Below are positions 24,371-29,725 of a DNA stretch of 29,725 nucleotides, piece after piece. The notes below the pieces were generated by a model. It was given only the letters and a program-made list of their open reading frames with translations, made no database searches and was not told the origin of the DNA. Location of the stretch: NCBI GenBank assembly GCA_038750655.1, contig JBCDGZ010000102.1, forward strand, positions 1 to 29,725. Reading direction: 5' to 3'. Position numbers and translations under genes: made by a program. How positions within the stretch are numbered: the first letter of the stretch is position 1; each line of letters starts with the position of its first letter. This DNA comes from JBCDGZ01 sp038750655 (GTDB lineage: Bacteria > Bacteroidota > Bacteroidia > Chitinophagales > Saprospiraceae).

Positions 24371-25012
24371 TCAAATATTGATTTCTATGGCCTCGAACAG
24401 ATCATCTAATTCGTCAAAAGATTTGAAACCTACCTTCTCCTCTACTCCTCCGGCGACGTTCAAGCCGTACGCTTGTACCTCTTCCAGAAAGACTTCAACT
24501 TGCTGTGGAGGAATGCTAAGGTCCAACAAGATGCGGTACTTCTCGCACAGCCCCATGAGTTGCCCTTTAGCAACCAGCTTATCTTGTAGTTCATCGAAAG
24601 CCTCGGGCGAAGAGAACTGTAAGATGAACAGCTCCACTAACGGTGCCCATTCCTGACAAAGTGCAGCTACTGCGTCGAGTTGATCCAGGTCCTTGAGGGT
24701 TAAGTTCAACAAAATAGGAACATCCGTCTGATCGCTCAGGGCTTGCAGCTGCGCAGTATCCGCAATTTGCACCCCTTGCAGGCCCAGGGCCTCGATGGTA
24801 CTTAGAATATCGGAGAGCGATTGTCGGCCAAATTCTCCCACAATCACCGGCCCCTCCACCCATTCTTTGATCGCCTTAGCATTGACCGGAGGAATATAAT
24901 CGGCCGAAGAAGGATCGAGGCAGAAGCCTAGCCACTTGACTTCCCAGGCAGCAAAGTACCGGGCATCTGTGAGGTTGGTAATACGACTGGCTTTAATTCG
25001 TGTTTTGAGCAT
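24371..25012 (-). CDS. TrpF-like (beta/alpha)8 protein lacking the catalytic Cys
   Basis: The product has 213 residues from the ATG at 25012; an in-frame TTG at 25021 is ignored. IKASRITNLTDARYFAAW at 6-23 aligns with the KICGITNxEDA start of phosphoribosylanthranilate isomerase, and VAGGVEEKVGFKSFDEL with its SGVExxPGxKD end. The catalytic Cys of KICG is replaced (S9) and the next Gly is Arg. The phosphate-binding GGTG loop after the conserved LLD is absent, replaced by LSIPPQQV. No other trp gene is near. The protein is therefore probably not a working isomerase in tryptophan synthesis; it may belong to a divergent Bacteroidota branch. Automated annotation would probably call it trpF. Confidence 0.7.
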   Translation of the reverse strand: MLKTRIKASRITNLTDARYFAAWEVKWLGFCLDPSSADYIPPVNAKAIKEWVEGPVIVGEFGRQSLSDILSTIEALGLQGVQIADTAQLQALSDQTDVPILLNLTLKDLDQLDAVAALCQEWAPLVELFILQFSSPEAFDELQDKLVAKGQLMGLCEKYRILLDLSIPPQQVEVFLEEVQAYGLNVAGGVEEKVGFKSFDELDDLFEAIEINI

Positions 25013-25239
25013 TTGGTGCAATTCGATTTGATGAAAGTGTTAAAATGTGAAATTTTATTTTTTAATCCGAAACTTTTGACAAATACCAGCTGTTAAGCTC
25101 TTTACCTACGAAACAAACACCAACGGGCATAATTTTTGTCATTGAGGTACTATAACCATTTTGATTTATGAGCGCCTTCTCCCCACCTTCCGGCGCTACG
25201 ACTACTCACGGTTTACGTACGGTTTTACGCAAAAATACT

Positions 25240-25247
25240 TATTTTTG
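25240..25247 (+). promoter_or_regulatory. Candidate -7 element upstream of the ATL gene
   Basis: TATTTTTG matches TAnnTTTG and lies 24 nt before the ATG at 25272. No clear TTTG is found at the right distance upstream. Two near-identical copies, CGGTTTACG at 25209-25217 and CGGTTTTACG at 25220-25229, occupy that place with an 11-bp period. Confidence 0.35.
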
Positions 25248-25271
25248 ACATCGTACGATAAACAAAAAAAC

Positions 25272-25604
25272 ATGACCAATAGAAATTATGTCGAAGATGT
25301 TTTCGAACTGACCCGACTGATACCTCAAGGAAGAGTAAGTACCTACGGAGCGATAGCAGATGCGCTGGCATTAGGTTCTGCTCGTATGGTAGGATGGGCA
25401 CTCCGACAATGCCTCTCGATGGATAATGTCCCGGCGCACCGGGTTGTCAATCGAAAGGGAGAATTGAGTGGTCGCCTGAACTTCGAAACGCCAACTAGAA
25501 TGCAAGAACTGCTGGAAAGCGAAGGGGTAATTGTAAAAAACCATAAGGTACAGGATTTTGACGAACTGTTTTGGCACCCCGCATCCATTATTGAGGAGGA
25601 CTGA
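25272..25604 (+). CDS. Alkyltransferase-like (ATL) DNA-binding protein
   Basis: The product has 110 residues from the ATG at 25272. A longer reading from a TTG at 25161 adds sequence with no family match. It is the DNA-binding domain of O6-methylguanine-DNA methyltransferase: RLIPQGRVSTYGAIADALA carries the Tyr and the helix-turn-helix, and ARMVGWALRQC the Arg finger region. The active-site PCHR is PAHR (A55), so it cannot accept an alkyl group. ATL proteins bind O6-alkylguanine and hand it to nucleotide excision repair; E. coli YbaZ has Trp and a Thermus ATL has Ala at this position. A TATTTTTG element at 25240-25247 may be its -7. Confidence 0.88.
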   Translation: MTNRNYVEDVFELTRLIPQGRVSTYGAIADALALGSARMVGWALRQCLSMDNVPAHRVVNRKGELSGRLNFETPTRMQELLESEGVIVKNHKVQDFDELFWHPASIIEED

Positions 25605-25683
25605 GAGTATACCTGACCCCACGGTCTGAGCGACCCAAAGAAGAGCTACTCTGAGTACCTTGTAACTTGAAAAAGAGCGTATT

Positions 25684-26229
25684 ATGCAAGTGAAAAGAAT
25701 TTCTATCTACGTGTTGCTCAGTGTCGTCGTTTTACTAACCGGTACCAGTACTAACACTCCCGAAATCATTTACTGGGATGAAGATTATAAACTCAGCTGG
25801 GATGACTTTGAAGGGGATCCTCGCTTCGAATACCAAAGTATTTCCGCCCTGACCTCCTCCGGAATCGTTCACTACAAGGGCTGCCGAGACGGCAAGATCA
25901 TCTACAAGGTACAAGCCTATTTTGAGAAGCACGAATCCTGGGTCAAAGACGAGGCCCGTACGGATCATCACCTCCGCCACGAGCAACTGCACTTTGACAT
26001 CACTGAACTCAATGCGCGTCGGTTGCGCAAAGCACTGAAGGAGCGCAGCTTCAACTGCGGAGAAGAGCAGGAGTTCGAAGATTTTGTCGCTAACCTACTC
26101 GCCAACTGGGAAAACGACCAGCGCGCCTTCGATCTTTTTACCCGCCATAGTCTAAGAAGAAATGTTCAGAAACAGTGGTTTTATAAAATTGAGATGGAAT
26201 TGTCATTAATGGACGAATACAAAGAATAA
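25684..26229 (+). CDS. DUF922-family putative exported metalloprotease
   Basis: This is a 181-residue protein with an N-terminal hydrophobic signal segment (IYVLLSVVVLLTGTS). The mature part begins IIYWDEDYKLSWDDFEGDP, a typical DUF922 opening. HLRHEQLHFDITE contains HExxH (H99, E100, H103) with E108 five residues on, as expected for a zinc peptidase site. Near the C-terminus an ANWENDQRAFDLFTRH helix follows. The family has been predicted to be a Zn-dependent protease; no substrate is known. The gene is separated by about 80 bp from its neighbours on either side and shows no operon partner. Confidence 0.75.
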   Translation: MQVKRISIYVLLSVVVLLTGTSTNTPEIIYWDEDYKLSWDDFEGDPRFEYQSISALTSSGIVHYKGCRDGKIIYKVQAYFEKHESWVKDEARTDHHLRHEQLHFDITELNARRLRKALKERSFNCGEEQEFEDFVANLLANWENDQRAFDLFTRHSLRRNVQKQWFYKIEMELSLMDEYKE

Positions 26230-26270
26230 TTCTCCCCCGATACATAACTTTTTTGTGCTCACAGCGTTTT

Positions 26271-26293
26271 TTTGGGTAATTAACTAACCCAAA
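26271..26293. promoter_or_regulatory. Inverted repeat before the DUF2147 gene
   Basis: TTTGGGT at 26271-26277 and ACCCAAA at 26287-26293 form perfect 7-bp arms around a 9-bp AT-rich spacer. The repeat ends 11 nt before the ATG at 26305. It could be an operator or a leader hairpin. Confidence 0.3.
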
Positions 26294-26304
26294 TTCATTT
26301 TGAT

Positions 26305-26733
26305 ATGAAATTGTACCAATGGTGCCTGTGTGCCCTTTTCCTAAGCCTAAGTGTAGCCCTCCAAGCCCAATCTCCCGTCGGCATCTGGAAAACAGTAGAC
26401 GATAAAACTGGAGAAGAAAAATCCCACGTTGAAATTTATGAAAAAGACGGTCGCTTCTACGGTCGTGTCGTCAAATTATTGCAGCGTCCTGCAGATACAA
26501 TCTGCCCCGAATGCCCTGGAGATAAGAAAGATCAACCTGTACTGGGTATGGAAATCCTCTGGGACCTTAAAGCCCACAAAGATTACTGGAGTTATGGGCG
26601 CATATTGGACCCCGAAAACGGCAAAACCTATAAGGTAAGCTTGTATTTAGAAAAGGCCAATGAACTCCGCGTTAGAGGCTATATCGGCTTTTCCGCTTTG
26701 GGCCGTAATCAGACCTGGTTGAGGGTAAAATAA
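26305..26733 (+). CDS. DUF2147-family secreted protein
   Basis: This 142-residue protein has a signal peptide ending LQAQ (about 22). The mature form starts SPVGIWKTVDDKTGEEKSHVEIYEKDG, the classical DUF2147 N-terminus. It continues with GRVVKLL, the CPEC pair with KKDQPVLGMEIL, and GRILDPENGKTYKVSLYLE, ending LGRNQTWLRV. The fold is a lipocalin-like beta barrel, found in the periplasm or outside of many Proteobacteria and Bacteroidota. The function is unknown. The start is the ATG at 26305, just after a short inverted repeat. The gene is apparently transcribed alone. Confidence 0.85.
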   Translation: MKLYQWCLCALFLSLSVALQAQSPVGIWKTVDDKTGEEKSHVEIYEKDGRFYGRVVKLLQRPADTICPECPGDKKDQPVLGMEILWDLKAHKDYWSYGRILDPENGKTYKVSLYLEKANELRVRGYIGFSALGRNQTWLRVK

Positions 26734-26827
26734 TAAAATAAACGGCCCCTGGACAATAATTTAGGGGACTGGGGAGTTTTATAGGTGAATTTTTTACTAG
26801 CACAGAAATCGCATTATTCACATCAAA

Positions 26828-27073
26828 ATGTTCTACATGAAGCAAAAGTTTACACAAAATTTATTGGTTCGATACCTTTACAAAGAAACAACGGCCGCTG
26901 AGACGATGATGGTCGCTGATGCATTGTACGAGGATCGCAGACTGTACGAGCAGTTCGAAGATTTGCTGGAAAGCAAAAATCAACTGCCCGAAGTTCGCTT
27001 CACTCCCTCAGCCTCAGCCATCCAGAATATCCTTCGCTACAGCGAGCAATCTGCAGTGGAAACACCGCATTAA
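26828..27073 (+). CDS. Small conserved cytoplasmic protein
   Basis: This 81-residue acidic protein could also start at the ATG at 26837, giving MKQKFTQNLLVRYLYKE, which looks the more natural N-terminus. Two helices (NLLVRYLYKETTAAETMMVADALYED; LYEQFEDLLES) are followed by SASAIQNILRYS. The first part resembles the N-terminus of anti-sigma factors (LIRYLxxETSxxExxxVExxL) but has no zinc-binding His/Cys motif and no membrane helix. I recall similar small proteins from other Bacteroidota, without known function. A strong terminator follows, and recA is next. Confidence 0.65.
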   Translation: MFYMKQKFTQNLLVRYLYKETTAAETMMVADALYEDRRLYEQFEDLLESKNQLPEVRFTPSASAIQNILRYSEQSAVETPH

Positions 27074-27103
27074 CTCAATGTAAGGGATCGAAACAAAAAG
27101 CTT

Positions 27104-27145
27104 AAGGCCTCTGACGGATTTCCGCCAGGGGCCTTTCCATTTTTT
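27104..27145 (+). terminator. Rho-independent terminator before recA
   Basis: AAGGCCTCTGACGG at 27104-27117 pairs with CCGCCAGGGGCCTT at 27122-27135 (13 of 14 positions, one G-U, one mismatch, 4-nt loop). A T-run at 27140-27145 follows after TCCA. It ends the small-protein transcript and isolates recA. Confidence 0.85.
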
Positions 27146-27176
27146 GTACATTTGTGTAATTTTTTTCTTTACAGAT

Positions 27177-27207
27177 TTTGCAATACTAAACAAAAAGTTT
27201 ATATTTG
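27177..27207 (+). promoter_or_regulatory. recA promoter (TTTG-N19-TATATTTG)
   Basis: TTTG at 27177-27180 and TATATTTG at 27200-27207 match the Bacteroidota -33/-7 consensus exactly with 19-bp spacing. Transcription should start near 27213, giving a leader of about 65 nt. No LexA-type dyad (CTG-N10-CAG or GAAC-N4-GTTC) is seen, so SOS control by a classical box is not supported. Confidence 0.8.
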
Positions 27208-27277
27208 CATTGTTCTTAAATAAATTTGTTTTAACAGACTATCGTTACTTTCTTCACACCGCTAAAAATTTACACTA

Positions 27278-28345
27278 ATGTCTAAAGATAGAGAAGCCAA
27301 ATTAAAGGCCCTTAAGCTCACCGTCGACAGGCTCGAAAAGACCTACGGTAAGGGCGTCGTCATGAAATTGGGCGATAAGCAGGTTGTAGAGGTGGAATCC
27401 ATTCCCACTGGTTCGCTAAGCCTCGATATTGCACTAGGGGTCAACGGCTTGGCCAAAGGCCGTGTTATCGAAATCTATGGCCCGGAATCCTCCGGTAAAA
27501 CGACCTTGGCGATCCACGCCATCGCAGAATGTCAAAAGAATGGAGGTATTGCCGCCTTTGTTGATGCTGAACACGCCTTCGATCAGATTTATGCCCGAGC
27601 ACTTGGCGTAGATACCGACAATCTGCTCATCTCACAGCCGGATAACGGCGAGCAAGCCCTGGAAATCGCTGAGAACCTGATTCGCTCTGGCGCTATTGAT
27701 ATTATCGTTATTGACTCTGTGGCTGCCCTGGTACCCCGCAGTGAAATCGAGGGAGAGATGGGAGACGCCAAAGTCGGTCTACAAGCTCGACTGATGTCTC
27801 AGGCCATGCGAAAACTGACTGGAACTATCGGCCGTACGGGATGCTGCTGTATCTTTATCAACCAGCTTCGCGAGAAGATCGGTGTGATGTTCGGCAATCC
27901 GGAAACTACTACCGGTGGTAATGCACTGAAATTCTATGCTTCTATGCGTTTGGATATTCGGAAGACCGGCTCTGCGATTAAGGATAAGGAAGGGAATGTA
28001 GTTGGTAATCACGTTAAAGTGAAAGTTGTTAAAAACAAACTGGCCCCCCCTTTCCGTGTTGCACTCTTCGACATCATGTACGGTGAGGGCATCTCCAAGA
28101 CCGGAGAGATTGTGGACTTGGGGGTAGATCACAACATCATCGAAAAGAGCGGGGCCTGGTACAGCTACGGCGGGGCTAAAATTGCCCAGGGCCGTGAAGC
28201 GGCGAAGCGCTTTTTCAATGATAATCCCGAGGTTGCCATAGAAGTAGAGAACAAGATTAAAGCCGCCGTAACTGGTGAAGGACTCGAAGAGTCCGAGGCT
28301 GTCGCAGAAGCTACGGCGAGTAAGAACGGAAAGGCCAAGAAATGA
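27278..28345 (+). CDS. recA: RecA recombinase
   Basis: RecA forms ATP-dependent filaments on single-stranded DNA, drives strand exchange and promotes LexA-type autocleavage. The 355-residue product shows Walker A GPESSGKT at 68-75, the DAEHAFD segment, IIVIDSVAALVPRSEIEGEMGD with loop L1, and INQLREKIGVMFGNPETTTGG with Walker-adjacent loop L2. The C-terminal tail is Glu/Ala-rich (EGLEESEAVAEATASKNGKAKK). It has its own promoter and terminator and is monocistronic. There is no intein and no adjacent recX. Confidence 0.98.
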   Translation: MSKDREAKLKALKLTVDRLEKTYGKGVVMKLGDKQVVEVESIPTGSLSLDIALGVNGLAKGRVIEIYGPESSGKTTLAIHAIAECQKNGGIAAFVDAEHAFDQIYARALGVDTDNLLISQPDNGEQALEIAENLIRSGAIDIIVIDSVAALVPRSEIEGEMGDAKVGLQARLMSQAMRKLTGTIGRTGCCCIFINQLREKIGVMFGNPETTTGGNALKFYASMRLDIRKTGSAIKDKEGNVVGNHVKVKVVKNKLAPPFRVALFDIMYGEGISKTGEIVDLGVDHNIIEKSGAWYSYGGAKIAQGREAAKRFFNDNPEVAIEVENKIKAAVTGEGLEESEAVAEATASKNGKAKK

Positions 28346-28388
28346 TCTGAGATTTCCTTCGGAAATTGCAATATATTACCTGATGGAG

Positions 28389-28423
28389 CAGCCTCTTCGC
28401 CTTAGCGAAGGGGCTGTTTTTTT
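28389..28423 (+). terminator. Rho-independent terminator after recA
   Basis: CAGCCTCTTCGC at 28389-28400 pairs with GCGAAGGGGCTG at 28405-28416 (12-bp stem, one T-G pair, CTTA loop), followed by seven T to 28423. Confidence 0.92.
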
Positions 28424-28541
28424 AATAGCAATTGACTACCGTATTGTTCTACAGATAACTAGTGATCGGCAGCATACGACTTTACTAGTAATGAAAATCA
28501 CTTTCTATGCTTATGAAAGTCATGCGGAAGGGGGCCGGGTC

Positions 28542-28563
28542 GGATTAAATTTGTATTTAATCC
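28542..28563. promoter_or_regulatory. Perfect 9-bp dyad overlapping a -7 element
   Basis: GGATTAAAT at 28542-28550 and ATTTAATCC at 28555-28563 are exact inverted repeats around TTGT. The left arm and spacer contain TAAATTTG (28546-28553), a perfect TAnnTTTG -7 element; no TTTG lies at the -33 position. The dyad ends 19 nt before the ATG at 28583. It looks like an operator that would hide the promoter. Confidence 0.55.
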
Positions 28564-28582
28564 AAATAAAAATATTGATACC

Positions 28583-29023
28583 ATGATCCGGAATTTTCTT
28601 CTCCTTATTTCCCTACTCTTCATACTGAGCTGTGACAAAGAAAGTGATCCCATCCTTCCACCCTACGAGCCTATCGCTATACCTTTTGAAGGGACTTGGA
28701 CTCGACAGTTTGAGGCCGGTCCAGGAAATTTACACGATGTGCAATACTCCATTTATCAAGATAGTATTCGCTATCAGCTATCTGGTCCGATCGGTAATGC
28801 TGACTACGTACTACACAGAGATAGCTTTTCATTAGAAAATAATCGCTTTATAGGCCATACCACCGATGATCAGTATTATTTGCTCTTTGCCAAAAATGTA
28901 ACAACAGATAGTATTATCGTGTATAAGCAAACGGTGGAAACACTCGAGGAGGGCCTTATACTTCCTGTACCTTCCGCTAGTACGACGGCCAATCACGGTT
29001 GGAATATTTTCAAAAAACAATAA
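28583..29023 (+). CDS. Lipoprotein of a tandem HGWN-motif family (copy 1)
   Basis: This 146-residue predicted lipoprotein has signal peptide 1-16 and the lipid Cys C17 (LFILSCDKES). The mature part is beta-rich: FEGTWTRQF, YSIYQDSIRYQLSG, NADYVLHRDSF, FIGHTTDDQYYLLFAK, DSIIVYKQ, then ATTANHGWNIF-like STTANHGWNIFKKQ at the end. The same order of motifs occurs in the next gene, which starts 1 nt after this stop, so the two are tandem paralogs in one unit. I do not recognise the family; a lipocalin-like barrel is possible. The acidic residues after Cys (DKESD) fit a Bacteroidota surface-export signal. Confidence 0.75.
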   Translation: MIRNFLLLISLLFILSCDKESDPILPPYEPIAIPFEGTWTRQFEAGPGNLHDVQYSIYQDSIRYQLSGPIGNADYVLHRDSFSLENNRFIGHTTDDQYYLLFAKNVTTDSIIVYKQTVETLEEGLILPVPSASTTANHGWNIFKKQ

Positions 29024-29024
29024 C

Positions 29025-29725
29025 ATGCGCTACCTTATTCTTTTGTGTTCTTTGCTCCTAGCGTACTCCTGTACGCATAAAAGCGAAAACGCTGAAATTG
29101 CAAAATATGCCGATCAATTTCATCACGATGAATTCCTGCTGAAAGGAGATTATCACTGGGCCTTTCAGCTAATGGGCGGAACGCAGCAATCGGTGCATCA
29201 CTTTTATCCCGATAGCATCACCTATTCGATGGAGGGGAGGGTGTACAGCACTGATTATACTATGCAAAAGCTATCTTATGATCAGTCCAACAATAAATGG
29301 ATCGGGCACGATGGTAACGGAGTGGTCTATGTATTATTCTTTAAGGATAAAACGGAACATTCCATTACGATCTATAAACGCAAATGTAAAACTGCGGGTA
29401 TTAAAGAGGCTATTGAATTTGGTGTCCCCAAAGCAGATGCTACCGAGGATCACGGTTGGAACGTTTACGCTTATAATATCCCTGACCAAAAGGATGTACT
29501 CGCTGTTCATGGAACGTATTGGAACAATGACCACACCCTCAGCATAACGGATAGCCTGGTGGTATTGAATGATAAAAGCTTTGCCAAGCTGAGTTATCAT
29601 AAGGGAGAGCGCAGATGGGTGGGCAAAAACGATTCTACCTACCTACAGATTTTCTTTCAGGATTTAGCTGATCATGAGGAGATGTATTTCGCCGTGGGGA
29701 AACACCAAGACTTAGAGAAAATGTA
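29025..29725 (+). CDS. Lipoprotein of a tandem HGWN-motif family (copy 2, partial at window end)
   Basis: An open frame runs from the ATG at 29025 to the window edge (233 codons, no stop). It begins MRYLILLCSLLLAYSCTHKS, a lipoprotein signal with C16. Residues about 37-150 repeat the pattern of the preceding protein: PDSITYSMEG, STDYTMQKLS, WIGHDGNG, VYVLFFKDK, SITIYKRK and ATEDHGWNVYAY. A second unit then starts (LAVHGTYWNNDHTLSITDSL, RWVGKNDS, LQIFFQD), so this copy holds at least two domains. The gene starts 1 nt after the upstream stop, which implies coupled translation. The function is unknown. Confidence 0.78.
   Translation, partial: MRYLILLCSLLLAYSCTHKSENAEIAKYADQFHHDEFLLKGDYHWAFQLMGGTQQSVHHFYPDSITYSMEGRVYSTDYTMQKLSYDQSNNKWIGHDGNGVVYVLFFKDKTEHSITIYKRKCKTAGIKEAIEFGVPKADATEDHGWNVYAYNIPDQKDVLAVHGTYWNNDHTLSITDSLVVLNDKSFAKLSYHKGERRWVGKNDSTYLQIFFQDLADHEEMYFAVGKHQDLEKM

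Noticed and set aside
25161..25271. N-terminal extension of the ATL protein from a TTG
   Set aside because: The extension has no family match and crosses the candidate promoter; the ATG at 25272 gives the usual ATL length.
27147..27154. TACATTTG as an additional recA promoter -7 element
   Set aside because: It overlaps the end of the preceding terminator and has no -33 element upstream; the TTTG-N19-TATATTTG pair at 27177-27207 is far better.

Overview
The window is a stretch of chromosome from a Bacteroidota bacterium, most likely a marine or gliding Saprospiraceae/Lewinella-type organism. The evidence is: a T9SS type A sorting domain (protein at 7154-8671) and a T9SS type B / gliding-motility C-terminal domain (18555-22064); many short lipoproteins with Cys followed by Lys/Asp/Glu; a TonB-dependent receptor with an N-terminal carboxypeptidase-regulatory-like domain; a TAnnTTTG-type -7 promoter element with TTTG 19 bp upstream at recA; and start codons without Shine-Dalgarno sequences. 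No rRNA, tRNA, CRISPR array, insertion sequence or phage gene was recognised.

Layout. 1-4000: a secreted GH73-like glucosaminidase faces a minus-strand pair, M17 leucyl aminopeptidase then pdxA. 4300-8740: a TonB-dependent receptor and a T9SS-exported alpha/beta-hydrolase-like protein form a unit closed by a strong terminator. 8855-10153: rsmA and yqeY. 10187-11993: a membrane-anchored OmpR-type winged-helix regulator is divergent from a secreted TonB_C-like protein. Between them lie three TTTACA decamers at exact 10-bp spacing, a probable operator. 11999-13555: acyl-CoA ligase. 13614-13992: decayed WG-repeat gene.

14283-22064 is the most striking region: six co-directional, tightly packed genes ending in a hairpin. 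They encode two lipoproteins with helical LLGRxP repeats (DUF1549/DUF4214-like), a Tat-exported DUF1501-like protein of the alkaline phosphatase superfamily, a lipoprotein with a CX4CH cytochrome-like motif, a small lipoprotein, and a 1169-residue CUB/PKD/T9SS-B surface protein with six divergent GG-W-G modules. The first four resemble the PSCyt1-DUF1549-DUF1501 modules known from Planctomycetes, here joined to a gliding-type adhesin. It looks like a cell-surface assembly of unknown function.

22126-29725: prolyl oligopeptidase, a TrpF-like barrel lacking the catalytic Cys, an alkyltransferase-like protein with Ala in place of Cys, a DUF922 HExxH protein, a DUF2147 protein, a small conserved protein, recA with a clear promoter and terminator, and two tandem paralogous lipoproteins behind a perfect 9-bp dyad. 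The second paralog runs off the end of the window.

Family assignments come from reading motifs in the translations; no database search was run.
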